The notes under the pieces were generated by a model that ran no database searches, had not been told where the DNA came from, and saw only the letters and a list, made by a program, of their open reading frames with translations. Shown in pieces: positions 55,554-64,000 of a stretch of DNA of 64,000 nucleotides; within the stretch, counting starts at the first letter, position 1; the number at the start of each line of letters is the position of its first letter. Where the stretch lies: NCBI GenBank assembly GCA_023634235.1, contig JAMKCF010000015.1:3325698-3389697 (forward strand), in the 5' to 3' direction. Source of the DNA: Pisaster brevispinus. Lineage: Eukaryota > Echinodermata > Asteroidea > Forcipulatida > Asteriidae. Made by a program: the position numbers and the translations under genes.

Positions 55554-55942
55554 TTAATGGTGGCTATTAATTTGGTAAATACATTTGTTTTAGGAGGGTA
55601 CTATCCAGAAGCCATTTAACCTGTACTGCTGTCCGTGTAGCCAGGGATCCCATCCAAGTTTGAGATACAACCTGGGAGGCGGCAGTAGAGGTCAAGAGGT
55701 CACCTTAAAGGGGATGCCCCTTTTTCCCAGGTGCATCGTTAACTTGGGCGTATCCCTGGCTACACGGCAGTTACAGGTTGAATGGCTTTGGATTGGCACC
55801 TCCTCCCCCCAAAAAAATATAAAATTATATATAAAAATAAAAAATTGCCAAGCAAACAAACAAACGAATACCCCAACAAACAAAAAAGCAGAAACAAAAC
55901 AAAACACAGATACTGATAAAATAAGGAGACCGTCAAAACTAG

Positions 55943-56016
55943 GGCTAGATAGTTCAGTTGGTAGAGAGTGCCGGCATGTTAATCCAGAGGTTGCAGGTTC
56001 AAGTCCCGCTCTAGTC
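55943..56016 (+). tRNA. tRNA-Asn(GTT)-like sequence, probably degenerate
   Basis: A 74-nt cloverleaf-like sequence. The acceptor GGCTAGA pairs with TCTAGTC over all seven positions (one G-T). Box A is TAGTTCAGTTGG and box B GGTTCAAGTCC. The loop carries GTT, but the anticodon stem pairs at only about three of five positions and the T-stem at four. A tRNA-derived repeat or pseudogene is as likely as a working gene. Confidence 0.45.
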
Positions 56017-56358
56017 AATGTTTTCTTTATTCAATCCAAAATAACTTGTCATTTACCCAGTTAGTTGAGTCCCTCGTGGTTTCCATGAATTCGTTTTACA
56101 TGATCTGACTTTACTTCAAAACCAATCCGGAACACCGGATTCAGTTGGACGAGTATTTTATCTTATCGGTGGAGCTCGCGGAATTTCTTGTGTTCAATCT
56201 TCATAAATTATATGGGCATGCTTCGTGCCAAGATACATTCGAATTGGTTCAGAATGCCATTGTGACTGGAGCTTAGGATGTCCTTGTGTCTACTAAACAA
56301 TTTATCATAAAGTGTTTCTAAATGTTATGCTTCCTGTTCAGATAAAATGTATTCTTAC

Positions 56359-56397
56359 CTTGGAACCAATGAATTGACGCACAGACCATAACTCCAT
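56359..56397 (-). CDS. Possible upstream coding exon of the proline-rich gene
   Basis: ATG at 56397 opens MELWSVRQFIGSK, then donor CCAAG|GTAAGA in phase 0, which continues in frame into 55167. Another donor-like site further upstream (near 56530) allows a longer 5' structure. Confidence 0.4.
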
Positions 56398-57138
56398 GCG
56401 TTCGAAGCAGTCAATCAACTCCCAGCTCTCTTCGGATAATTAAATCAGATCGACTCTTTTTTTCCCCCAAAGAAAATTATTTTAACAAAGACTCGTGAAA
56501 TCGAATCATTGGAGCGGGTACCTTACTTACTTTAGAAAGACGTCTAGTCATTTGACTCCGGGAACCCGACTAACACGAGCCCAAAATGGTGGCATAAAGT
56601 TATGACTAATAGAAAATGACTGCCAGTAGTGGTTTCAGCTTGCTAAAACTTTCCGAAAATAATGAGTTAGCGATGTTGAAAGTAAGAAAACCTTAGACAA
56701 ACAATTTAAAGATCGACATGTTACTTCTGATTTGTTTCCTCGCGTAAACCGTCAGACAACAATTTGAGAAGTGTCTATCATTTTAAATCATGAATGGGGG
56801 AAAAGACAGTTGAGAAGACTGCTACAAGTTTAATGTTTGATAATTGGAAAAGGAAACGAAGCTTTGCCGGCAAGTTGAGTCTCACAGCCGATAGCAATTT
56901 CATGACCAGAACACGACCGTCACTCACCAGAGGAATTGTAGCAAACTAGTAATAGCCTAGTCAGTCTACGGGGTATTGCCGATTCCAGACGGCTATACTT
57001 CATGGACGAAACCCCAAGGAATAGCTCTCAGCATACGCAAGAGGGCGCGCTTTATGTAAACCGATAAGAGCGGAATTTTAAAAAGGTTGTCGCACACTAG
57101 CTTCGGGAACGGCTTGGTCCTGCGATTCGGGAAGCTTA

Positions 57139-57267
57139 GGCCGTGTCCGAAACGGTGACTTCGGCTACAGCTACGGCTAGATCGCGCGCGTCTGCCTATT
57201 CTTCAACACTGGCAGACGCGCTGATCTAGCTCTAGCTGTAGCCGAAGTCGCCGTTTCGGACACGGCC
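57139..57267. mobile_element. PIF/Harbinger-type MITE with TTA target duplication
   Basis: TIR GGCCGTGTCCGAAACGGTGA and its mirror GCCGTTTCGGACACGGCC, with TTA on both sides (57136-57138 and 57268-57270). A 3-bp TTA duplication and GGCC ends are typical of PIF/Harbinger MITEs. Confidence 0.88.
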
Positions 57268-57682
57268 TTACTTGCGGTTCCAGAGCATGTCGTCGCAACC
57301 CAGTCCTCAAACATGAAGGGGGGGGTAATAACTGAAGTGTTGTTAAAGCTGAGTGCTCTAAGCGAAACGAGTGTGTACCCACAAACAACTCCGAACACAC
57401 ATTCTTTTTTTTTTGCATCCCTGTGGAGACATCTTTTGTTCTTTCCTTTGTCCCTGTAGTTAAGAACCTCCCATAGACTTTGTACACAAAATTCCTCGTG
57501 GAGCAACCAACCCAGTCTTTATAATTTCCCTATGGAGACCCTTTGTTTTTTCCCTTTTCTGTTTTGTTCTCGCTCTCCATAAGGTAGTGAATATGAAGGC
57601 ATACATCACAGCCAACGGTCACACACGCAACATCTTTTACCCAGAAACTCTCCAATGACACACCACTCCGCCACAAAAGCAA

Positions 57683-57825
57683 TAGACTGTGCAAGTCTCG
57701 CGCGTATTCGAACATTGGGATCCGTTAAAGCGCGTGAGTTTGTTTCTTTAACGCGTTAAAGCAATGTACGTGGGACCACAGTGGTCCCAAAAATGTTCGA
57801 ATACGCGCGAGACTTGCACGGTCCA
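57683..57825. mobile_element. TA-flanked fold-back, GTGCAAGTCTCGCG family, copy 2
   Basis: A 143-bp hairpin with TIR GACTGTGCAAGTCTCGCGCG; same interior as 21303-21435 plus a GGGACCACAGTGGTCCC palindrome. Confidence 0.9.
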
Positions 57826-57997
57826 TACCATACCATCGCCCAACCAGCTACCTAATCAACAATCCAAAATACTGTACCCATCAACCCCCTCCTTCTGTCA
57901 CAGCACTGGCCAATTATACACTCTAACTAAACCCTTCTTCCCCACCCTCCTCAATTTACCAAACACCGACGACCGCTCCAACCCGATCTACAGATCG

Positions 57998-58190
57998 GGG
58001 CCCAATTTCATAGAGCTGCTTAAGCACAAAAACCAGCTAAGCACAACAAAATGATGCTTACCAGAACAAGGTTACTAGCCAAACTACCATGTATCGTGTA
58101 CAATTTGTGACTGGTATCCTGCTCATTTCTGCTAAGCAGAAAAATGTTAAGCAATATTTTCTGCTTAAGCAGCTCTATGAAATTGGGCCC
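57998..58190. mobile_element. MITE, GGGCCCAATTTC family, best-preserved copy
   Basis: 193 bp with near-perfect ends GGGCCCAATTTCATAGAGC and GCTCTATGAAATTGGGCCC, then paired GCTTAAGCA/TGCTTAAGC steps. Confidence 0.93.
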
Positions 58191-58382
58191 TGGTAACTTG
58201 CTTGTAAGACATAATCGTACTCTGGAAAGTAATTCTTATCATGCGAATTAATGGAAAATAATTATTGGCTTCTAAAATGTCTCTTTATACATGTCAGTTG
58301 TTTGTGTGAATCATGTATTTGAAATAACATTTGAACTTGAACTGACTCAAAGCTTCAAGGGCAGTTTTTCTTGTTGACCTCA

Positions 58383-58500
58383 AGCTATGACGTCATCAAG
58401 CCGCCATCTTAGAGTAAAAACGATGACGGAACAATGGAAAGCGCATATGTATTTACGCGCGACGCGCGGCGCTTCATGATCAGCCAATCAACTTGACTGG
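58383..58500. mobile_element. Diverged relative of the AGACCTTATGCA MITE family
   Basis: Shares ATGACGTCATC, GCCGCCATCTTAGAG, AACGATGACGGAACAATGGA and CAGCCAATCAAC with the copies in the inhibitor gene; ends not preserved. Confidence 0.55.
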
Positions 58501-58536
58501 TCCCCTGTCTTTATCCGCAAGGATAAAGACAGGGGA
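58501..58536. repeat. Perfect 16-bp hairpin with GCAA loop
   Basis: TCCCCTGTCTTTATCC, loop GCAA, then the exact complement. As RNA this would be a stable stem with a GNRA tetraloop. Confidence 0.9.
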
Positions 58537-58589
58537 ATTATCCATTGACTCTTGAACTTTTATCCTCTGCTCAGTTTGATATGGGGAGT

Positions 58590-58860
58590 CCCTGGGCCCG
58601 TCGAGTTATTCCCCCTCCAAAACTAAAAACACCCCTAGACTGGTGTAATTTTTCCAAACGTCCGAGCATCAATCTTGAAAAATTTCCCTATACACCTCTC
58701 GGCAAATAGAACCATTGCCCCATGTCATCCAAAATACCTCAAGTTGAAAGTCAACAACCCCCAAGTCACAAAATGGGCAAAATGTTTACACTGTAACCTT
58801 TTTTATTGGGCATTCAAATCTGTCTACACTAGAATACTTTGAGGGCCTACAAAATATTAA
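58590..58860. repeat. Interspersed repeat shared with 60400-60670
   Basis: Shares ACGTCCGAGCATCAATCTTG, ATCCAAAATACCTCAAGTTG and CAAATCTGTCTA with the second copy; distant relative of 23360-24050. Confidence 0.75.
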
Positions 58861-59072
58861 TAAGGCCCACGCTTTGTTTTCTTTCTATTTAGTGGGGTGC
58901 ACCCTTAAGATCTATTAGATGACTGACCATCTTCAAGGCTATAGAAATATTGTTAATTTTTAAAAGGTACTCAAGCAAAACAAATTTTTATAGCGTTATA
59001 TTATACCAAATTCGTAGGCTCAGATTAAATGGAATACAATGATAATTATATATGCAAATACTAAACTTCCAA

Positions 59073-59215
59073 TAGACCATGCAAGTCTCGCGCGTATTCG
59101 AACGTTTTTGGGACCACTGTGGTCCCACACGTACATTGCTAGCGCGTTAAAGAAACAAACTCACGCGCTTTAACGGATCCCAATGTTCGAATACGCACGA
59201 GACTTGCACGGTCTA
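59073..59215. mobile_element. TA-flanked fold-back, GTGCAAGTCTCGCG family, copy 3 (inverted)
   Basis: 143 bp; the interior is the reverse complement of copy 2. TIR ends GACCATGCAAGTCTCGCG and CGAGACTTGCACGGTC next to TA. Confidence 0.9.
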
Positions 59216-59276
59216 TGGTCAGAATCTCCTCCCCTAACTGAAGGCCTACGGAACTATTAAACCGGATTTTTGTTTG

Positions 59277-59332
59277 GTTTTTTTTTTTTTTTTTTCCTTC
59301 TTTTTTTTCTTTCTTTTTTTCCTTCTTTTTTC
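59277..59332. repeat. T-rich polypyrimidine tract
   Basis: Runs of T broken by CC/C (TTTTTTCCTTCTTTTTT-like). Confidence 0.9.
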
Positions 59333-60399
59333 CAAACGTTCAGTTTGGGTTTCGTCAAATAAAGGGGCTTTGTTTGACGTCACGGCAGCAACCAGTCATC
59401 ACAATCACGCGACCCGGATGTCCATTGTACGTTTTTGTTGGAGTAAACATTGCCCGCATGTCAATTGGATGACCCTGCTCTAACAATACGTATAATTTTG
59501 TTATACTCGTTCATTTTATAACTCAAACCAGTTCTGCAGAGTGGATTTATTCACGACGAGCAGGGCGGCGTTGCCTGTAACGACGGGGAGCAAAGGTCTA
59601 TTCCAAGTCGGCTATTACTCTAGCTTATACACAGACGACATAGACATTCATGTAGTGTAGTCCTACATACAATTATCCATACATGTGAATAGCAAGACGT
59701 AGCAGTTTCTTCTATGAAAAGGTCTGCTGGTGTGTTTACTGAATGATCTTCTTCGTGATATTCCTGGCTCAATCTTCCTCCATGATCTGAACATTAGAGA
59801 AAGGACCTCAATGCTCTAACAACCCCGAGCTGAAGCAGTCTTTAAGGTAAGATGTTAACTGATATGCGCTATCAATCGGCCTATAAACCATGGCTTGAAC
59901 ACTATACGTGGAAACATGCGGGTACTATTGCCCAATGTGCAAAGCAACCTACGCAGTCCAACAAAAGGCAGACAATCGATACGTGTTTGTAACATTAATG
60001 ACGTAAATAATAATGGATTCCATGACGGCAAGAAGCCATGAATCAGGCCTCGAAATAGCCCACGGCACCCACAGCAATTGCCGTGTGGTGCCCTGTGCTT
60101 TTGCTGTGGTGCCCTTTGCTAAGTTCCAATACAAATTTACATTTTCCTCATAGAAGTGCCCCTTACCAGAGGAAAATTGCCGTGCCCCTTCAAGAGCAAA
60201 GTACAAGGCCTGCATGATTGATGCATTCGGTGAAAACATTACTTATTGTTTCACCCCATTAAATATAGCAGTGCAAAATGGTAAATATTCAATACATACA
60301 AAATACTTAGAATATCACAGCTTTTTTTTACACAGTAAAGAGAACATTCCATTGACTCCTAAACTGTCCTCTGCTATTAAAATTTGACATGGATTGTCC

Positions 60400-60670
60400 C
60401 AAGGCCCGTTAAATTATTCTCCCTCCAAATAAAAAGACCTCGACACTTTTAGTAAATTTTGAAACGTCCGAGCATCAATCTTGAACAAAATTTGCCCCAC
60501 ACCTCTCAGCAAATAGGACCCTTTTTCAGGGCCGAGGTCATCCAAAATACCTCAAGTTGGAAGTCAACAACCCCAGGTCACAATGTTGTGCAAAATGTTT
60601 ACAGTGTCCCTTTTACATATCGGCTCTCAAATCTGTCTAGTGTAGAATATTTAACGGGGTCTACAAATTA
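60400..60670. repeat. Interspersed repeat, second copy of 58590-58860
   Basis: Same orientation and motif order as 58590-58860; ends about 170 bp before the CYSTM1-like exon. Confidence 0.75.
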
Positions 60671-60885
60671 TTCATGATTCCATTGCTCTGTTCCCCCCCC
60701 CCTTTGTTTTTGGTGCACTCTTACTGCCCTATCATTAAGGGATGATAGATATGATGGGTCTGTCTTCATTATGAAGCTCTTTTTATGATTCTTTCGTGTG
60801 ATTTTATTCAAGTCGACTATTATTCTTTTGTATTGCAGATCCGTGACTTTTTACATTCGTGTCAGAAGTCTCTAGAAATAGAATC

Positions 60886-61272
60886 ATGAATGAACCTCCA
60901 CCCCCATATGAAGCGCAGCCTTCTGCTCCCGGTTACCCGCCACCCCAACCGGGGTACCAGGGAGGTTGTCCACCACAGGGCGCATACCCCCAGCAGCAGC
61001 AACCGGGACCGTACCCCCCACAACCCAACCAGCAGGGAGGCTACCCCAAGCCAGCATTCCAACCACAGGGGTATGGTTACCCTCAACAAGGTGCAGGGTA
61101 CCCGATGCACCCCGGGTACCAGCAATCGCCGCAGCAGCCACCTGCTGGGCAGACGATCGTCGTTATGGATAATTCAGCGGCGCAAAGACGACGGGATCAG
61201 CAAGACGCAGATGATGCCTGCTGCCTCATGGCCCTGTGCGCTTTATGCCTCTGCTGCTTTCTGAATAACTAA
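60886..61272 (+). CDS. cystm1: CYSTM1-like cysteine-rich membrane protein (128 aa)
   Basis: The ATG at 60886 follows an acceptor TTGTATTGCAG|ATCC at 60838, so an upstream non-coding exon is expected. The frame starts MNEPPPPYEAQ, giving a PPPPY WW-domain ligand at residues 4-8. A long Pro/Gly/Gln/Tyr-rich region follows (about 10-85, GYPPPQPGYQGG-like), then TIVVMD, a basic-acidic stretch and a C-terminal cysteine-rich hydrophobic module (ACCLMALCALCLCCFLNN; C112, C113, C118, C121, C123, C124). This matches the CYSTM module at the tail of eukaryotic CYSTM proteins, tail-anchored or palmitoylated membrane proteins linked to stress responses. Human CYSTM1 has the same order and similar length. 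The function here is unknown. A more upstream in-frame GTG was not used as start. Confidence 0.87.
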   Translation: MNEPPPPYEAQPSAPGYPPPQPGYQGGCPPQGAYPQQQQPGPYPPQPNQQGGYPKPAFQPQGYGYPQQGAGYPMHPGYQQSPQQPPAGQTIVVMDNSAAQRRRDQQDADDACCLMALCALCLCCFLNN

Positions 61273-61694
61273 AAAACTGAATCCACCCATCAGAAATGAA
61301 TATCAACGAAACGAAGATGATTGCCGGCGCGGCGTTCAAATTATTTGGAATCCCGTTGGTAGCTGTCCATCCATGGACAAGCATTGTGGTGCGTATAACT
61401 GTATCAGCTTGCACACCAACACCACCACATTATTGTGATGGGACTCGAGTGTACAGAGTAAATCTTCAGCAAAAATTTATCGCTATAATTCGTTTTCATC
61501 TTTTATAAAAAGATGACTTCTGCTTCTTAGATGACGCCATTTACTGAAAACATATTCCAAATGGAGGAATTATCTGCATGAGTTTGCAGGAGTCTAAGTG
61601 TGAAGGATGCTATAAGCTTTTTATATAACGATTACACTATTCCTTTATATTCAAGTAATGTCCAATGATGGTTGTTTTTTTTTAATACATACAT

Positions 61695-61822
61695 GGCCCT
61701 TTTCGAAATCTCGGCTTGGGCTTGGGCTTGGGCTCACTCGTCATCTGGGCTTTCAATCAGGCGGATATAGATCCCACGCCAGATCCCCAGATCAGGCCAA
61801 AGTCGGGGTTTCGAAAACGGCC
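61695..61822. mobile_element. GGCC-ended fold-back, PIF/Harbinger-like
   Basis: GGCCCTTTTCGAAATCTCGG at the left mirrors GGGGTTTCGAAAACGGCC at the right. Similar in style to 57139-57267, but no target duplication is clear. Confidence 0.7.
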
Positions 61823-62062
61823 TGTTTCGCCTGGACACTGGTAGCCCGCAATCGTTGTTACCAGTGCTATAATGTACAAATATTTTGATTCCAGAGGTCA
61901 TCAGCGACGAAGGCCAAGAACAAAGATATTTCATATGCTTTGCAAGAGAGATGATGATCAAATTTAGGGGCAATAGTTACCATCTAATCCGCTTTACAAT
62001 TTGTTGCGTGTGTTATGTAGTAATTGGCACCAATATTTGTTACCAAATTAAAACGGATACAC

Positions 62063-62222
62063 GGAAGCCCATTAGTGCCATCTCTTTCACGTGGTAGTGT
62101 TTCTTTTTCAAGAACTGGTTGCCGCCACTTACATGTATATGTCGGCCGCAATTTAACCGGCAGCGTAAAAGAGAAACACTTCATCGGGAAAGAGAGACGC
62201 AACATGTCACTAATGGGCTTCC
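62063..62222. mobile_element. Fold-back element, GGAAGCCCATTAGTG ends
   Basis: A perfect 15-bp terminal repeat GGAAGCCCATTAGTG/CACTAATGGGCTTCC, then further mirrored CTCTTTC and AGTGTTTC segments. Confidence 0.85.
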
Positions 62223-63599
62223 TTATATAGTCTGCTCGTATGTAAAGCTATCGTAATGGTGCAATTTTTTATTTTATTTTTTTTACGTACCGAAACCACT
62301 GAAATGTTGACAGATTGATATTATAAGTTGTTTTTCGTTTAATCTATAAAGTATTTGTAGCTTGTATTTGAAAAAAACTCAGTATATTTCGCGTTATTTT
62401 TTTCTAAATCCACTCATGTACTGAATTGCTGATGTGGTTAAATTTGCGGCATTTGCCGGAAAATGATTTGTTTTCGTTCTGATTTTGTCTTCTTTGTTTT
62501 TAAGTTCAATCCCAAAGCGCATAGACTTTTGTCGAAGATCTTCTGAACGGCACTTTGGTCATCAATCAGCCTCATATACTAATCAAACTTTGCATACATA
62601 TAGACCTTAGTGTTGGGTCCTAAAGAGTAACGTCACAATGTCACAAGTGCATAAAGTTTTGACAAGTGATATCTTGCGAACGAAACATTCTACAATCAAT
62701 GTAGATCATGTACACCAAAGGATGAAGTCATCTTAACGTCATCGTGTCACGTGACATCGTATTAAAGGGTTCCTTTTTGCAGTCATGTACTACAAATACG
62801 ATTGAGTTGAATCTTGGTGCACCCACATACAGGAAACGTGTTATATGTGAAAATTGAGATGACGTCACGTTCACGTCACCACAAATTGTCATGAATCTTT
62901 GATCAATTACCTGATATCTTATACGAACGAAACGTGCTGTCAATTGTACAATCTTGCAACTGCTTGGTATAGGTCATAATTTTGTATACAAAGAGTGTCG
63001 TTTCTATGACGTCTTTGAGTATGTAAAGGTCTTCTTTTTACTTAGGTGGGGTAGAGGCATCTGCCTCTTGCCGTCATATGCATTTTTATCGTCAATCTGT
63101 TTCTCCATTTCCTTCTAACCAGTTCTTCTTTCTGCGTTCTAAAATCCCCTGTTTTTGTTTTTTCCCAAAAGAAATTGGCAAACTGCCGGCAGGTCACGAG
63201 ATCGTGCTGATTTTCGTTTCAGGATTTCCTTGTTGACTTTGTGACAAGTTGAAATGTCATATTACAGTGTATATAGTCTAATGTTTGTCACAGAATCGTG
63301 GGGGGGGGGGGACAACACCACAAACTTTTTACTTTTACAATTTCCCTTGAAAAAGCCCTCCACATGCCACAAGTTGGAGTTGTGTGCCTTAGCTCAATAG
63401 GGCCTTCTTATACCATAGAGAAAGGACCTCTCTATATGCTTATACGTTGCATACCATTGCCTTGTGTGTTGTGTTTTTTTGTTGACTGGGAGTGGCTCCG
63501 TAGGTCAAAGATTGTTGACCAGCCAGTGTTGTAGGCCAGCGATGGTGATAATTACGGAGGTCTGAAGGTGCCATTGAGAGCCTGAGATAATTTACTGCA

Positions 63600-63880
63600 G
63601 GATATTGACATCATAAACGTAAGATGACGACATCTTGAGATGATTTTTAATATGTCGGCATGACAACGTCCTAAAGTGAGATGTCGTCTTCCCGATACAT
63701 TTTATTTTAGAATGTCGACACCATGAATGAGTGTCGACACCATGCATGTAGAATGTCGACTTCTCGAGTCTTCAAGGGATATGTCATCCTAAAAATGTCG
63801 AGAACCCAAGAAAAATTCTCTTACGTCCAAGTTGTCGTCTGAGACAGATCACCTCAGGATGTCGTCGTTTATCATCACCC
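63600..63880. repeat. ATGTCG-rich degenerate repeat
   Basis: The motifs ATGTCG, GTCGAC, GATGACGACATC and GAGATGTCGTC recur around ten times in 280 bp without a strict period. Confidence 0.6.
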
Positions 63881-64000
63881 TGCTTTAAATTATTTCAGGA
63901 TTTTAACATGTCGTTTATGGCGCTTCCAGAACTCCGTATGATAAACGTGTCAAATCCGATCATTAATTTACATGACTGTGTGCAAAGAAGGTGCACGGAA

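Larger units (their letters stand above)
56398..60885. other. Intergenic region, repeat-rich
   Basis: Lies between the 5' ends of the minus-strand proline-rich gene and the plus-strand CYSTM1-like gene. Elements sit at 57139, 57683, 57998, 58383, 58590, 59073 and 60400. A donor-like TTTAAG|GTAAGA at 59847 after a TATA-like TTTTATAAC at about 59514 could mark a non-coding first exon of the CYSTM1-like gene, but support is weak. Confidence 0.5.
61273..64000. other. 3' flank and intergenic sequence
   Basis: No gene is recognised. It contains a GGCC-ended fold-back (61695), another fold-back (62063) and an ATGTCG-rich stretch (63600-63880). No clear AATAAA follows the CYSTM1-like stop; ATTAAA occurs near 62046. 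Confidence 0.5.

Noticed and set aside
57177..57506. Two overlapping minus-strand frames of 94-109 codons
   Set aside because: They run through a palindromic MITE and show frame-shadow behaviour, with no domain.
60862..61141. Open frames on the opposite strand and other frames of the CYSTM1-like exon
   Set aside because: Compositional shadows of the Pro/Gly-rich coding exon.

Overview
This window is animal nuclear DNA, most likely from an echinoderm and probably a sea star. It has spliced genes with GT/AG introns, long intergenic stretches, many short fold-back (MITE-like) elements, a tRNA-derived SINE, and protein families typical of deuterostomes. The sea-star assignment is inference from the overall look of the repeats and genes; no search was possible. 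No bacterial, viral or CRISPR feature was seen.

Layout. (1) 4430-7212, minus: one large exon of a muscarinic-like aminergic GPCR. It covers TM1-TM6, and its third intracellular loop is replaced by about 42 copies of a 33-bp coding minisatellite. A 2-bp insertion in the array breaks the frame. The TM7 exon was not found and may lie off the left edge. (2) 10299-15123, plus: a six-exon secreted protein of 227 aa carrying three protease-inhibitor-type modules in a row (WAP, Kazal, thyroglobulin type-1). (3) 16666-21557, plus: a four-exon, 172-aa single-pass membrane protein of the WBP1/VOPP1/Shisa-like type, ending in a PPPY motif. (4) 27286-39157, minus: a six-exon, 404-aa EGF-family transmembrane ligand precursor, neuregulin-like in its EGF and membrane region, with an agrin-NtA/NTR-like N-terminal module and a possible alternative first exon at 33922-33976. 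(5) 53785-55044, minus: a 419-codon proline-rich, SH3-ligand-type protein of unknown family. It is preceded in the same frame by a 46-codon spliced reading frame ending in a single TGA. (6) 60886-61272, plus: a CYSTM1-like small membrane protein with a PPPPY motif.

The remaining sequence is mostly non-coding and rich in repeats. I can separate at least eight short inverted-repeat families by their terminal repeats, several with target-site duplications, plus nested insertions. Two opposite-strand copies of one family flank the Kazal and first thyroglobulin exons of the inhibitor gene. There is also a 10-bp-period minisatellite at 50.7-51.4 kb and a tRNA-Asn-like sequence split by a fold-back insertion.

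The genes do not form an operon-like unit. Shared themes are cell-surface signalling (GPCR, EGF ligand), two unrelated PPxY membrane adaptors, and one secreted inhibitor. All exon structures were read by eye from splice sites, phase continuity and domain cysteines.
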